A stretch of DNA of 64,000 bases, from assembly GCA_002007745.1 (NCBI GenBank), contig CP019882.1, forward strand, positions 806,001 through 870,000. The letters are read 5' to 3'. Both the position numbers and the translations under genes were made by a program. Position 1 is the stretch's first letter; each line of letters begins with the position of its first letter. The notes beneath the pieces are model-generated. The model searched no databases. It was not told where the DNA came from and saw only the letters and a program-made list of their open reading frames with translations. Of this stretch, positions 8,512 to 18,050 are shown piece by piece. This DNA is from Mycolicibacterium litorale. GTDB lineage: Bacteria > Actinomycetota > Actinomycetes > Mycobacteriales > Mycobacteriaceae.

Positions 8512-9552
8512 ATGGCTGGTGGGCGGGCGAAAGCAGGAGCCGGACGCGATGGTCGCCGCCGACTGGCGGTGCGAACCTGGCTGGGCGCGGGTGCGCTCAC
8601 GGTGGGGGTGGGTGCTGCCCTGGCCGGGGCCGCGGGTGTGGCCCACGCCGACAGCGCAGACCACCAGGCTGCCCGCCCCTCGGCAAGCAAGCACGACGCC
8701 GGCCCCAAACGGGCGTCGGAGGCGGCCTCGATCAACAGCACGACTGTTGGGTCTGCCAAGGCGACGCCGGCCGCCAGGAGGGCGTCGCTGACGCGGGTCG
8801 CTCCGGCAGCCGCGGTGAGCCCCGCGCCGAGCCCGGCGCGGTTGTCGTCTTCGACCCGGCAGCCCCTCGCCGCCGCCCGTCGCGCCGCCGCCGCGGCCGC
8901 GCAGACCACCGAGCAGACCCAGACCATCAACACGCCATTGGGTGCGATCACGGTCACAGCAACCATTACCACGCCCGACAACGGCACGAGTGGTCCGGTA
9001 TCGGTGGCCTTGACAGCGGCAACGCCGATCGGCGCGGCGAATTTCGCCCTCAGCGGATACCAGAAATTCACCACAGACCCGAATTCCACCCCTGCTGTGG
9101 TCAGCGAGACCTCGATCACCCAGGGCAGCCTGGTGCTGCCTGCCCCGGTGGCTTTCCTGGCCAACGCTGCCGGCTCTTTCATCACCGGCGGCCTCTCCCT
9201 CTACACCAGTGCCACGTCGTTCATGACGGCGATTCAGCACGGTGACTTTGGTTCTGCTGCATTCACATTCGCCACGGCAGGATTCAATTTCATGAACGCC
9301 GTCCTGGTCGGTCAGCAGACGATCACGTTGCCGCTGCAAGCGGTCGGCGACACCGGCGAAGTCGTGGCACTGCACATCCCGGTCGGCGGCGTCTTCGCGC
9401 CGCTGCGTCCGGTGTCGGTGACGTGGCCTGCGACCAGCGGCGTTGACGGGACGGGTTCGGTGCTGGTCAAGTTCGATGCGGGGAACATCGAGTTCGCCGG
9501 CACCCGGTTCGGCGGGGTCGCCCCGGCGTTCCTGCAGCTGTTCGGCCTCTGA
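8512..9552 (+). CDS. Secreted Ala/Thr-rich protein, function unknown
   Basis: A 346-residue protein. The N-terminus is basic and then hydrophobic ([20 protein letters not shown], then [18 protein letters not shown]), a long signal peptide with likely cleavage after AHA. Residues 35-130 are low-complexity Ala/Ser/Pro/Arg. The remainder is Thr/Val/Gly-rich beta-type sequence ([19 protein letters not shown]) with one more hydrophobic patch ([20 protein letters not shown]). I do not recognise a domain; proteins of this build are common secreted products in non-tuberculous mycobacteria. ATG 8512 was chosen over an upstream ATG at 8413 because it places the signal peptide correctly. A GATAAT hexamer in the leader may be the -10 box. 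Confidence 0.7.
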   Translation: MAGGRAKAGAGRDGRRRLAVRTWLGAGALTVGVGAALAGAAGVAHADSADHQAARPSASKHDAGPKRASEAASINSTTVGSAKATPAARRASLTRVAPAAAVSPAPSPARLSSSTRQPLAAARRAAAAAAQTTEQTQTINTPLGAITVTATITTPDNGTSGPVSVALTAATPIGAANFALSGYQKFTTDPNSTPAVVSETSITQGSLVLPAPVAFLANAAGSFITGGLSLYTSATSFMTAIQHGDFGSAAFTFATAGFNFMNAVLVGQQTITLPLQAVGDTGEVVALHIPVGGVFAPLRPVSVTWPATSGVDGTGSVLVKFDAGNIEFAGTRFGGVAPAFLQLFGL

Positions 9553-9629
9553 CCCGACGGGCGCCGCCGGGTCCGCTCCGGCGCCGTCGATTGGCAGCCC
9601 GACGGTGGGGTTCCGTATCTTGGATTGAC

Positions 9630-11009
9630 GTGAGCCCAGCCAACCGACCGTCGCCGATCAATCGGCGACGAGCCTTGACAGCGCTGGCGCTGGGCGTGAC
9701 GGCGCCCAATGTGCTCGCCGCCTGCGTTGCCGGATCCGGCAAACAATCCGCGGCGCCGGCTCCGCCGCCCAAGCCGTCGCTCGAGTTCAGTCCGGCCGAC
9801 GCGGCCAAGGACGTCCTGCCCACCGCTGCGATCACCCTCAAGGTGAAGGACGGCTGGCTGCAGCGGGTCGCCCTGACCAACGCTGACGGCAAGGTGGTGG
9901 CGGGTGCGCTCAACCGCGATCGCACGGAGTTCACCGCCACCGAGCCGCTCGGCTACGGTGCGTCCTACACCTGGGCCGGTTCGGCGGTGGGCCGGGACGG
10001 TCAAGCCGTGCCCATTGCCGCGTCGTTCACCACGGTCGCCCCGACCACACAGGTCAACGGCCAGTTCCAGCTCTCCGACGGGCAGACCGTCGGGGTCGCG
10101 GCGCCGGTGATCCTGCAGTTCGACGCCGCGATCGACGACGCACACAAACCCGACGTGGAGCGGGCGTTGACGGTCACCACGGTTCCACCGACGGAGGGAA
10201 GTTGGGCCTGGCTGCCCGACGAGGCGGGCGGTTCGCGGGTGCACTGGCGGACCCGTGAGTACTACCAGCCGGGCACCAAGGTGCATGTCGACGCCCGGCT
10301 GTACGGGGTCAAATTCGCCGACGACGCGTACGGCGCCGCGGATTCGACGTTGGATTTCGACATCGGGCGGCGCCAGGTGGTGAAGGCCGACGCCGGATCA
10401 CACCGCATCCAGGTGATCACCGACGACGGCGTGATCATGGATTTCCCGTGTAGCTACGGCGAAGCCGACCTGCCGCGCAACGTCACCCGCAGCGGTATCC
10501 ACGTGGTCACCGAGAAGTACGCGGACTTCTACATGTCCAACCCGGCCGCCGGGTACAGCAATGTCCACGAACGGTGGGCGGTGCGGATCTCCAACAACGG
10601 CGAGTTCATCCACGCCAACCCGGCCTCGTCAGGTGCGCAGGGCAACACCAATGTCACCAACGGCTGCATCAACCTGTCCACCGGCGACGCCGAGCAGTAC
10701 TTCGGCACCGCGATCTACGGTGACCCGGTCGAGGTGACCGGCACGTCGATCGAGCTGTCGTACGCCGACGGGGACATCTGGGACTGGGCGGTGGACTGGA
10801 ACGAGTGGAAGTCCATGTCGGCGCTGTCCGACACCCAGCCGGAGTCGAGCATCCCCAGCAGCGCGCCGGCCACCCCGAGCGATGCCCCGACCTTGTCCGG
10901 CACGCCCACGACGACCACCGCGCCCTCGACCACCACCACCTCGTCGACCTCGTCGACCTCGACGACCACCGGTGCGCCGTCGACGACTGCGGCTACGACC
11001 GGCGGTTGA
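9630..11009 (+). CDS. lprQ: L,D-transpeptidase lipoprotein LprQ (LdtMt5 type)
   Basis: This enzyme makes 3-3 cross-links in peptidoglycan outside the cytoplasmic membrane. The 459-residue protein has an arginine-rich export signal ([13 protein letters not shown], Tat-like) and a lipobox LAAC with Cys32. Two Ig-like domains follow (about residues 50-250). The YkuD catalytic domain contains [16 protein letters not shown] and the nucleophile motif [10 protein letters not shown] with Cys346; the usual SHGC histidine is replaced by Asn, as in M. tuberculosis Rv0483. A Ser/Thr/Pro low-complexity tail fills the last 70 residues. GTG 9630 was chosen to begin at the signal. The 3' end overlaps the convergent SDR gene by 17 bases. 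Confidence 0.93.
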   Translation: MSPANRPSPINRRRALTALALGVTAPNVLAACVAGSGKQSAAPAPPPKPSLEFSPADAAKDVLPTAAITLKVKDGWLQRVALTNADGKVVAGALNRDRTEFTATEPLGYGASYTWAGSAVGRDGQAVPIAASFTTVAPTTQVNGQFQLSDGQTVGVAAPVILQFDAAIDDAHKPDVERALTVTTVPPTEGSWAWLPDEAGGSRVHWRTREYYQPGTKVHVDARLYGVKFADDAYGAADSTLDFDIGRRQVVKADAGSHRIQVITDDGVIMDFPCSYGEADLPRNVTRSGIHVVTEKYADFYMSNPAAGYSNVHERWAVRISNNGEFIHANPASSGAQGNTNVTNGCINLSTGDAEQYFGTAIYGDPVEVTGTSIELSYADGDIWDWAVDWNEWKSMSALSDTQPESSIPSSAPATPSDAPTLSGTPTTTTAPSTTTTSSTSSTSTTTGAPSTTAATTGG

Positions 11010-11742
11010 ACCGGCGGGCGCTGGCCTGATCGCGGGGGCGAATGACGACCTGGTCGAGGTTGACGTGCGATGGGCGCGACGCCACGAATCCGATCACCTC
11101 TGCGACGTCTTCTGCCACCAGCGGTGTGATCCCGTTGTAGACGGCCTCGGCGCGCTGCTCGTCGCCGCCGAAGCGCACCAGGGAGAACTCCGTCTCCACC
11201 GCCCCGGGAGCAATCTCGGTGAGCCGCACCGGTTTTCCGAGCAGCTCACCACGCAGGGTGCGATGCAGCGCACCCTGGGCGTGCTTGGCCGCGGTGTAGC
11301 CGCCGCCGCCGTCGTAGACCTCCAGCGCCGCGACCGAGGTGATGGTGACGATCAATCCGTCACCGGACTCGACCAGCTTGGGCAACAGCGCGCGGGTGAC
11401 GCGCAGGGTGCCCATGACGTTGGTCTCCCACATCCACCGCCAGTTCTCCAGATTCGCCTCGGCGATCGGTTCGAGTCCCTTGGCGCCGCCGGCGTTGTTG
11501 ACCAGCACGTCGACCCGACTCAGTCCGGCGGCCATGGCGTCCACCGCGGCACCGTCGGTGACGTCGGCCACAACGGCGGTGCCGCCGATCTCGTCGGCCA
11601 GCCGCTGGATGCGGTCCGCCCGGCGGGCCACAGCGATCACATGAAAGCCTTGTCCGGCAAGGGTTCTGGCCGTCGCCTCGCCGATGCCCGAGCTGGCGCC
11701 GGTGACGACCGCCACGCGGGAATGAGCGTCTGGAGTTGTCAT
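10993..11742 (-). CDS. Short-chain dehydrogenase/reductase
   Basis: A 249-residue classical SDR with the NAD(P)-binding motif TGASSGIG, the NNAG motif, a catalytic Ser in ITSVAAL and YTAAKH (Tyr-xxx-Lys). The substrate is unknown. It corresponds to M. tuberculosis Rv0484c. ATG 11742 was chosen over an in-frame start 25 codons upstream, which would cross the divergent leader peptide. A -10-like TACTAG lies about 10 bases upstream on the minus strand. It is divergent from the leader/ROK/mshA operon and convergent with lprQ. Confidence 0.9.
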   Translation of the reverse strand: MTTPDAHSRVAVVTGASSGIGEATARTLAGQGFHVIAVARRADRIQRLADEIGGTAVVADVTDGAAVDAMAAGLSRVDVLVNNAGGAKGLEPIAEANLENWRWMWETNVMGTLRVTRALLPKLVESGDGLIVTITSVAALEVYDGGGGYTAAKHAQGALHRTLRGELLGKPVRLTEIAPGAVETEFSLVRFGGDEQRAEAVYNGITPLVAEDVAEVIGFVASRPSHVNLDQVVIRPRDQASARRFNRRS

Positions 11743-11765
11743 CTGCCCAACTCTAGTAACTGTGC

Positions 11766-11779
11766 TAAATTCCTCGGTG
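11766..11779 (+). promoter_or_regulatory. -10 element giving a leaderless start at the Cys leader peptide
   Basis: TAAATT (11766-11771) is a good mycobacterial -10 hexamer. Seven bases separate it from GTG 11779, so transcription probably begins at the G of that codon and yields a leaderless mRNA starting with the leader peptide. Confidence 0.55.
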
Positions 11780-11853
11780 TGATCCGTTTCGGGCTGGCCA
11801 GCTGTCTGGTCGCGCACACCGCGTGTTGTTGTCGCGCGATTCGCTGCGCCTGA
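11779..11853 (+). CDS. Cysteine-rich leader peptide (leaderless sORF)
   Basis: GTG 11779 opens a 24-codon frame ending TGA 11851-11853: IRFGLASCLV then AHTACCCRAIRCA. It has five cysteines, three of them consecutive (residues 16-18). The start is 7 bases after a -10 hexamer. Polycysteine leaderless sORFs are reported in mycobacteria as cysteine-responsive attenuators: ribosomes stall on Cys codons when cysteine is scarce, which changes expression of the downstream operon. Here the downstream genes are a ROK regulator and mshA of mycothiol synthesis, a cysteine-consuming pathway. The peptide is read directly; the attenuation role is by analogy. Confidence 0.75.
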   Translation: MIRFGLASCLVAHTACCCRAIRCA

Positions 11854-11937
11854 CCCGACCGGACAGCTTCTTTCTCGTCCCGTTCACGTCGCCAGGTGTG
11901 GCACAGCTCCCGCCCCGACTCGAATAAGGACAACCCA

Positions 11938-13293
11938 GTGCGCACCATCGCCCGCTCCTCCCATGATCCGCTCCGCACGTCAGCTCATGACGCGGCCCGC
12001 CCTTCAGCTCATGACGCGGCCCGCGTCGGGGCTCATGACGCGGCCCGCGTCGGTGCCCGGCCGCATCACCTGCGCACCCGCCACCACATCGTGGCTCCCT
12101 CGCTGCGCATCCCCGAAGCCGCAGCCGCGTCGGTGTTCGCCGCGGTCCGCCAGCGCGGCGCCATCGGGCGAGACGTGATCGCCCAGCTCACCAATCTGTC
12201 GATCGCGACCGTCAACCGTCAGGTCACCGCCCTGCTCGATGCGGGCGTTCTGCGTGAGCGGGCCGACCTCGCCGTCTCCGGCGCCATCGGTCGGCCTCGC
12301 GTCCCGGTCGAGGTCAACCACGAGCCGTTCCTGACCCTCGGGGTCCACATCGGCGCGCGGACCACCAACATCGTCGCCACCGATCTGCTTGGCCGGACCC
12401 TCGATGCCGTCGAGACCCCGACGCCGCGCGGCGGGCAGGAGGTGGCCCTGGCATCGCTGGCCGCAAGCGCGCGGCGTTATCTGAGCCGTTGGCATCGCCG
12501 CCGCCCGCTGTCGATCGGCGTCACCATCGGTGGTGTGGTGGACAGCGTGAGCGGCCACGTGGACCACGCCCGCCTCGGTTGGTCGCAGGCTCCGGTCGGC
12601 CCGGTGCTCGCCGAGGCGCTCGGGCTACCGGTGTCGGTGGCCTCCCACGTGGATGCGATGGCGGGCGCCGAGGTGCTGCTGGGCCTGCGCCGTCCGCCGG
12701 CACCCACATCGAGCAGCCTCTACGTCTACGCCCGCGAGACAGTCGGGTTCGCGTTGGTGATCGGCGGGCGGGTGCACAGCCCGGCGAGCGGCCCGGGCAC
12801 CATCGCCGCGTTGCCGGTCAGCTCCGAATTGCTCGGCGGAAGCGGTCAGCTGGAGTCGACCGTTGCCGACGAGGCGGTGCTGGCCGCGGCGCGGAAACGC
12901 CGGATCGTCCCGGCTTCCGGCCCGGGCTCCTCGATGGCGGCCCTGCTGCGGACCGCCCGCCAGGACAACACCCCCGCCGCGACGGGCGCCCGCGAGCTGT
13001 TGGACGAGCGGGCCCGCGTGCTGGGCGGGGCGGTGGCACTGCTGCGCGACATGCTGAACCCCGACGATCTGGTGGTCGGCGGCCAGGCCTTCACCGAATA
13101 CCCGGAAGGCATGCAGGCGGTGGAATCCGCCTTCGCCGAACGCTCGGCGCTACCACCCCGCGACATCCGCGTGACCGCGTTCGGCAATCGCGTGCAGGAG
13201 GCGGGCGCCGGCATCGTGTCGTTGGGCGGTCTGTACGCCGACCCGATCGGTGCGCTGCGCCGGGCGCAGAACCGGCGCGAAGCCCTCGCCTGA
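11938..13293 (+). CDS. ROK-family transcriptional regulator (Rv0485 type)
   Basis: A 451-residue protein with an N-terminal winged-helix domain (about residues 65-120; [20 protein letters not shown]) and a C-terminal ROK sugar-kinase-like domain (about 130-440; [19 protein letters not shown] and [12 protein letters not shown]). The canonical ROK zinc motif CxCGxxGC is not visible, so it is probably a regulator, not a kinase. GTG 11938 follows AAGGA. The N-terminal tail has three AHDAAR repeats encoded by a 24-base tandem repeat. It precedes mshA by 19 bases and follows the cysteine leader peptide, so regulation of thiol metabolism or sugar-linked signals is plausible but unproven. Confidence 0.85.
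   Translation: MRTIARSSHDPLRTSAHDAARPSAHDAARVGAHDAARVGARPHHLRTRHHIVAPSLRIPEAAAASVFAAVRQRGAIGRDVIAQLTNLSIATVNRQVTALLDAGVLRERADLAVSGAIGRPRVPVEVNHEPFLTLGVHIGARTTNIVATDLLGRTLDAVETPTPRGGQEVALASLAASARRYLSRWHRRRPLSIGVTIGGVVDSVSGHVDHARLGWSQAPVGPVLAEALGLPVSVASHVDAMAGAEVLLGLRRPPAPTSSSLYVYARETVGFALVIGGRVHSPASGPGTIAALPVSSELLGGSGQLESTVADEAVLAAARKRRIVPASGPGSSMAALLRTARQDNTPAATGARELLDERARVLGGAVALLRDMLNPDDLVVGGQAFTEYPEGMQAVESAFAERSALPPRDIRVTAFGNRVQEAGAGIVSLGGLYADPIGALRRAQNRREALA
11983..12054 (+). repeat. Three-copy 24-bp in-frame tandem repeat
   Basis: GCTCATGACGCGGCCCGC begins at 11983, 12007 and 12031, an exact 24-base period. It encodes AHDAAR followed by two variable residues. Copy-number change would stay in frame and alter only the disordered N-terminus of the ROK regulator, so it could serve as a VNTR marker. 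Confidence 0.85.
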
Positions 13294-13312
13294 CGGGTGT
13301 AAAGATGGAGTC

Positions 13313-14650
13313 GTGCGGCACGCCCGGGAACTGAGTGACGGTTCGATCGACGGGGTGCCGCGCCGCGTCGCGGTGATCTCCGTGCACACCTCGCCGTTGG
13401 CCCAGCCCGGCACCGGTGATGCCGGCGGCATGAACGTCTACGTGTTGCAGACCGCCCTGCACATGGCGCGGCGCGGAGTCGAGGTGGAGATCTTCACCCG
13501 CGCCACCTCCTCCTCGGACGAGCCGCTGGTGCACGTCGCCCCCGGCGTGCTGGTCCGCAACGTGGTGGCAGGTCCGTTCGAGGGGCTCGACAAATACGAC
13601 CTACCCACCCAGCTGTGTGCGTTCACCGCCGGTGTGTTGCGGGCCGAAGCGACCCACGAGGCTGGCTACTACGACGTCGTGCACTCGCACTACTGGCTGT
13701 CCGGTCAGGTTGGCTGGCTGGCTCGCGACCGGTGGGCGGTGCCGTTGGTGCACACCGCGCACACCCTGGCCGCGGTGAAGAACGCCGCTCTCGCCGAAGG
13801 CGATTCACCGGAACCGCCGCTGCGTGCGGTGGGCGAGCAACAGGTGGTCGACGAGGCCGACCGGCTGGTGGTCAATACCGAAGACGAAGCGCAGCAACTG
13901 GTTTCACTGCACCACGCCGACGCCAATCGCATCGACGTGGTCTACCCCGGGGTGGATCTGGAGATGTTCACCCCAGGTGACCGGGATGCCGCGCGGGCGG
14001 TGCTGGGGCTGGCCGCCCGCGAGCGTGTGGTGGCCTTCGTCGGACGCATCCAGCCGCTCAAAGCACCGGATGTGTTGCTGCGGGCGGCGGCGAAGCTGCC
14101 GCAGGTCCGGGTGCTTATCGCAGGCGGACCGTCCGGGAGCGGATTGAGCACACCCGATGCACTGGTTGAACTCGCCGCCGAATTGGGTATCGCGGATCGG
14201 GTGACCTTCCTGCCTCCGCAATCGCGCGAGCAACTCGTCAACGTCTACCGGGCCGCCGATGTGGTGGCGGTGCCCAGCTATTCGGAATCGTTCGGCCTGG
14301 TCGCGGTGGAGGCCCAGTCCTGCGGGACGCCGGTGGTCGCCGCCGCGGTCGGCGGCCTTCCGGTCGCGGTGGCTGACGGTGTGAGCGGAGCCTTGGTGCC
14401 CAACCACGATCCCGGCCAGTGGGCGGATGCGATCGCGGCGGTGCTCGACCGCGACCCGGTCGAATCAAGCCGCGCCGCGGTGGAACACGCGCGGCGCTTC
14501 TCCTGGGACAACACCGTCGACGGATTGCTCGCCAGTTACGGACAGGCCATCACCGACTATGCGAGTGCTCGTCGTCGCCGTGCCGCCGGAGATCTGCTGG
14601 CCCGACGCAACGGCCGCCGCTGGTCGATCCGGCGCGGCGTGCGCGCATGA
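13313..14650 (+). CDS. mshA: D-inositol-3-phosphate glycosyltransferase MshA
   Basis: MshA transfers GlcNAc from UDP-GlcNAc to 1L-myo-inositol 1-phosphate, the first step of mycothiol synthesis. The 445-residue GT4 (GT-B fold) protein has [20 protein letters not shown] at the acceptor side, [17 protein letters not shown], and the donor-binding [20 protein letters not shown] with the EX7E glutamates. GTG 13313 was chosen; the N-terminal 20 residues are not conserved. It lies 19 bases after the ROK gene and its stop overlaps the YbjN-like ATG, which supports one operon from the cysteine leader onward. Confidence 0.95.
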   Translation: MRHARELSDGSIDGVPRRVAVISVHTSPLAQPGTGDAGGMNVYVLQTALHMARRGVEVEIFTRATSSSDEPLVHVAPGVLVRNVVAGPFEGLDKYDLPTQLCAFTAGVLRAEATHEAGYYDVVHSHYWLSGQVGWLARDRWAVPLVHTAHTLAAVKNAALAEGDSPEPPLRAVGEQQVVDEADRLVVNTEDEAQQLVSLHHADANRIDVVYPGVDLEMFTPGDRDAARAVLGLAARERVVAFVGRIQPLKAPDVLLRAAAKLPQVRVLIAGGPSGSGLSTPDALVELAAELGIADRVTFLPPQSREQLVNVYRAADVVAVPSYSESFGLVAVEAQSCGTPVVAAAVGGLPVAVADGVSGALVPNHDPGQWADAIAAVLDRDPVESSRAAVEHARRFSWDNTVDGLLASYGQAITDYASARRRRAAGDLLARRNGRRWSIRRGVRA

Positions 14651-15173
14651 CGCGCGACGTGCGGCCCGCGGCGGTCCGGCGGACCATCGAGGCGGCACTG
14701 ACCGAGCACGGCCTGGCCTACAGCGATCACGAGGGTGCACACGGCGGATTGCCCGGGCTGATCGTCGAACTGCCCGGGGAGCGCAAGCTCAAGACAAACA
14801 CCCTGCTCAGCGTCGGCGAGCACGCGGTGCGGGTTGAGGCGTTCGTCTGCCGTCAGCCCGACGAGAACCACGAAGCGGTCTATCGCTTCCTGCTCAAGCG
14901 CAATCGGCGGCTCTACGGGGTCGCCTACACCCTCGACAACGTCGGCGACATCTACCTGATCGGCCGGATCGCGCTGGATGCGGTGACCGCCGACGAGATC
15001 GACCGGGTGCTGGGACAGGTGCTCGAGGCCGTCGACGCCGACTTCAACACCCTGTTGGAACTGGGCTTCGCATCGTCGATCCAGAAGGAGTGGGCGTGGC
15101 GGGTGTCGCGGGGGAGTCGTTGAAGAATCTGCGGGCGTTCGAGCATCTGATCGCCGACGCTGACGCGCCGTAG
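14647..15173 (+). CDS. YbjN-domain protein, frameshifted near the 3' end
   Basis: It resembles the YbjN family (type III secretion chaperone-like fold) and M. tuberculosis Rv0487. ATG 14647 overlaps the mshA stop. As read, the frame stops at 15121-15123 after 158 residues (WRVSRGSR). Adding one G to the five-G run at 15110-15114 extends the protein to TAG 15171-15173 with the helix [20 protein letters not shown], giving 175 residues, nearer the M. tuberculosis length. The short form is probably an artefact or a recent mutation. Biochemical function is unknown. Confidence 0.75.
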
Positions 15174-15242
15174 CCGGCCCCTGCGCGGCTGAAGTCGGCC
15201 CGACGATCGCGCCGGTGAACCGGGCCGTGAGAGACTTCGCAC

Positions 15243-15998
15243 ATGGCTTCGGATTCTTCGGCGACGCTGATCCTGCTCCGGCATGGCGAGAGCGAATGGA
15301 ACGCCCTGAACTTGTTCACCGGCTGGGTGGACGTCGACCTGACTGACAAAGGCCGCGCCGAGGCGGTGCGGGGCGGCAAGCTGATGGCCGAGCAGGGCCT
15401 GCTGCCCGATGTGCTGTACACCTCGCTGCTGCGCCGCGCGATCACCACCGCACATCTGGCGCTCGACGCCGCTGACCGGCTGTGGATCCCGGTGACCCGC
15501 AGCTGGCGGCTCAACGAGCGGCATTACGGCGCGCTGCAGGGTCTGGACAAGGCCGAGACCAAGGCCAAGTACGGCGATGAACAATTCATGCTCTGGCGGC
15601 GCAGTTACGACACCCCGCCGCCACCGATCGAGCCGGGCAGCGAGTTCAGCCAGGACACCGACCCCCGTTACGCCGATATCGACGGTGGCCCACTGACCGA
15701 GTGCCTGGCCGACGTGGTCGCGCGGTTCGTGCCGTACTTCGAGCAGACGATCATCCCGGACCTGCGGGCCGGCAAGACCGTCCTGATCGCCGCGCACGGA
15801 AACTCGCTTCGGGCGCTGGTGAAGTACCTCGACGGGATGTCCGATGCCGACGTGGTGGGTCTGAACATCCCCACCGGCATCCCGCTGCGCTATGACCTGG
15901 ACGCCGACCTGAAGCCACTGGTGGCGGGCGGCACCTACCTCGATCCGGAGGCTGCCGCCGCCGGGGCGGCCGCCGTCGCCAGCCAGGGCGCCAAGTAG
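15243..15998 (+). CDS. gpmA: 2,3-bisphosphoglycerate-dependent phosphoglycerate mutase
   Basis: This glycolytic enzyme interconverts 3- and 2-phosphoglycerate through a phosphohistidine. The 251-residue protein carries LRHGESEWN (phospho-His14), the [11 protein letters not shown] segment, [17 protein letters not shown] (catalytic Glu) and [15 protein letters not shown] (second His). Length and motifs fit the cofactor-dependent GpmA family; the M. tuberculosis name is gpm1. ATG 15243 is the only sensible start. It sits between the YbjN-like gene and senX3, as in M. tuberculosis apart from the missing Rv0488 transporter. Confidence 0.96.
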   Translation: MASDSSATLILLRHGESEWNALNLFTGWVDVDLTDKGRAEAVRGGKLMAEQGLLPDVLYTSLLRRAITTAHLALDAADRLWIPVTRSWRLNERHYGALQGLDKAETKAKYGDEQFMLWRRSYDTPPPPIEPGSEFSQDTDPRYADIDGGPLTECLADVVARFVPYFEQTIIPDLRAGKTVLIAAHGNSLRALVKYLDGMSDADVVGLNIPTGIPLRYDLDADLKPLVAGGTYLDPEAAAAGAAAVASQGAK

Positions 15999-16061
15999 GG
16001 CGCTCGCCCCGCGCCGGGAGCCAGTCCGGTGACCGCTGGTTGGCAAACGGTCGGTAAACAG

Positions 16062-16080
16062 CGGCGGAATACATCCGCCG
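16062..16080 (+). terminator. Small hairpin between gpmA and senX3
   Basis: CGGCGGA (16062-16068) and TCCGCCG (16074-16080) form a perfect 7-base stem with loop ATACA. No T tract follows. It may end gpmA transcripts or act in the senX3 leader region. Confidence 0.35.
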
Positions 16081-16125
16081 GACTGTGTGACGTATCCCGA
16101 ATAAGCCGCACGCTGCTGGGATGAC

Positions 16126-16152
16126 GTTCACCGGATGCGTACGATTTTCCTG
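16126..16152 (+). promoter_or_regulatory. senX3 promoter, leaderless, with a GTTCACC half-site
   Basis: TACGAT (16140-16145) is a -10-like box. Six bases separate it from GTG 16152, so the senX3 mRNA is probably leaderless. GTTCACC (16126-16132) lies near the -35 position and resembles an actinobacterial PHO-box unit, consistent with control by RegX3, but only one unit is visible. Confidence 0.45.
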
Positions 16153-17357
16153 TGAGTGTTGTCTCGGTGACTCTATTGGTCACCGTCGCGGCGCTGGTCG
16201 CGCTCGCTGCCGGCCTGGCGGTCGGAGCCGCACTCACCCCGCGCATCCTCGCACGCAAGCAGCGGCGCGCCATCACCGAGGCCGGGATCACGGTTTCGCA
16301 GATGTTGCAGCATGTGGTGTCGCTGGCGCCGCTGGGCATGGTGGTGGTCGATGCGCACCGCGACGTGGTGTTCATCAACGACCGCGCCACCGAGTTGGGC
16401 CTGGTGCGTGATCGCCAGCTCGACGAGCGAGCCTGGAACGCCGCTCAACGCGTACTGGCCACCGGTGAGGATGTCGAGGTCGATCTGTCCAATCCCCAGC
16501 GCGCCGCGGGGGGTCGCTCCGGACTCTCGGTGCGCGGACACGTGCGGATGTTGACCAAGCGGGATCCGCGGTTCGCCGTGGTCTACGTCGAAGACCAATC
16601 CGAACAGGCCAGGATGGAGGCCAGCCGGCGCGACTTCGTCGCCAACGTCAGCCACGAGCTCAAGACACCGGTCGCCGCCATGGGAGTGCTGGCCGAGGCG
16701 CTGCTGGAATCCTCCGACGACCCGGACACCATCGACCACTTCGCCAAGAAGATCCTCACCGAGTCCCAGCGGCTGGCCAACATGGTCGGCGAGCTGATCG
16801 AGCTGTCCCGGCTGCAAGGCGCCGAGCCGCTGCCGAACCTCGAAGCCGTCGATGTTGATTCTGTTGTCAGCGAGGCGATTTCGCGCCACAAGGTGGCGGC
16901 AGACAGCGCCGAGATCACCGTGACCACCGATGCGCCGAGTGGCTTTCGGGTGCTCGGTGATCAATCCCTGTTGGTCACCGCACTGGCCAACCTGATCTCC
17001 AACGCGATCGCGTACTCGCCGAACGGCTCCAAGGTGTCCATCAGCAGACGCCGCCGCGGCGACAACATCGAGGTTTCGGTCACCGACCGCGGTATCGGCA
17101 TCGCGCGGGCAGACCAGGAGCGGGTGTTCGAGCGGTTCTTCCGGGTCGACAAGGCCCGCTCCCGTGCCACCGGCGGTACCGGCTTGGGCCTGGCAATCGT
17201 CAAACACGTTGCGGCCAACCACAACGGCAGCATCCGGCTGTGGAGCCAGCCTGGGACCGGCTCGACTTTCACCCTGTCCATTCCCGCCTACCCAGATACC
17301 GACGAAGACGAACAGGCCGACGAGTCGGCCATTGACGAGGAGGCACTACGCCAATGA
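16152..17357 (+). CDS. senX3: Sensor histidine kinase SenX3
   Basis: SenX3 senses phosphate status and phosphorylates RegX3. The 401-residue protein has an N-terminal membrane segment (about residues 5-30), a PAS-like region (about 45-145) and a HisKA domain with [19 protein letters not shown] (phospho-acceptor near His168). The ATPase domain has the N box [22 protein letters not shown] and [15 protein letters not shown] 16152 gives the expected N-terminus. Its stop overlaps the regX3 ATG (ATGA). M. tuberculosis carries MIRU repeats between these two genes; here there are none. Confidence 0.97.
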   Translation: MSVVSVTLLVTVAALVALAAGLAVGAALTPRILARKQRRAITEAGITVSQMLQHVVSLAPLGMVVVDAHRDVVFINDRATELGLVRDRQLDERAWNAAQRVLATGEDVEVDLSNPQRAAGGRSGLSVRGHVRMLTKRDPRFAVVYVEDQSEQARMEASRRDFVANVSHELKTPVAAMGVLAEALLESSDDPDTIDHFAKKILTESQRLANMVGELIELSRLQGAEPLPNLEAVDVDSVVSEAISRHKVAADSAEITVTTDAPSGFRVLGDQSLLVTALANLISNAIAYSPNGSKVSISRRRRGDNIEVSVTDRGIGIARADQERVFERFFRVDKARSRATGGTGLGLAIVKHVAANHNGSIRLWSQPGTGSTFTLSIPAYPDTDEDEQADESAIDEEALRQ

Positions 17358-18040
17358 CCAACGTGTTGATCGTGGAAGATGAAGAGTCGCTTGCCGACCC
17401 GCTGGCCTTCCTGCTCCGCAAGGAGGGGTTCGAAGCCACCGTCGTCGGTGACGGCCCATCGGCGCTGGCCGAATTCGACCGGGCGGGCGCTGACATCGTG
17501 CTGCTCGACCTGATGCTGCCCGGAATGACCGGGACCGATGTCTGCAAGCAGCTGCGGGCGCGGTCCAGCGTGCCGGTGATCATGGTCACCGCCCGGGACA
17601 GCGAGATCGACAAGGTCGTCGGCCTCGAGCTGGGCGCCGATGACTATGTCACCAAACCGTATTCGGCACGCGAGCTGATCGCGCGCATCCGTGCCGTGCT
17701 GCGCCGCGGCAGCGACCCCGACGACACCGGGATCGGTGACGCCATTCTCGAGGCCGGGCCGGTACGCATGGACGTCGAACGCCATGTCGTCGCGGTCAAC
17801 GGCGAGCCGATCACCTTGCCGCTCAAGGAATTCGACTTGCTCGAGTACCTGATGCGCAACAGTGGCCGGGTGCTCACCCGGGGCCAGTTGATCGACCGGG
17901 TGTGGGGCGCCGACTACGTCGGCGACACCAAGACCCTCGACGTCCACGTCAAGCGGCTGCGTTCGAAGATCGAGGCGGACCCGGCCAACCCGGTGCACCT
18001 GGTCACCGTGCGCGGGTTGGGCTACAAGCTGGAGGGATAG
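17354..18040 (+). CDS. regX3: Response regulator RegX3 (OmpR/PhoB family)
   Basis: RegX3 is the DNA-binding partner of SenX3 and activates phosphate-starvation genes. The 228-residue protein has a receiver domain (residues 1-120) with acidic residues EDE, phospho-acceptor Asp52 in [20 protein letters not shown], and the lysine of [10 protein letters not shown]. The winged-helix output domain follows (about 130-228; [13 protein letters not shown] in the recognition helix). It is translationally coupled to senX3. The gene downstream is on the other strand and ends only 10 bases away, so the operon ends here. Confidence 0.97.
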   Translation: MTNVLIVEDEESLADPLAFLLRKEGFEATVVGDGPSALAEFDRAGADIVLLDLMLPGMTGTDVCKQLRARSSVPVIMVTARDSEIDKVVGLELGADDYVTKPYSARELIARIRAVLRRGSDPDDTGIGDAILEAGPVRMDVERHVVAVNGEPITLPLKEFDLLEYLMRNSGRVLTRGQLIDRVWGADYVGDTKTLDVHVKRLRSKIEADPANPVHLVTVRGLGYKLEG

Positions 18041-18050
18041 CCCCGGCCGC

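Noticed and set aside
10890-11006. Thr/Ser-rich low-complexity DNA as a repeat element
   Set aside because: It is simply the coding sequence of the lprQ tail.
16126-16132. GTTCACC as a full PHO box
   Set aside because: Only one unit is visible; a RegX3 or PhoP-like site normally needs a repeat at fixed spacing.
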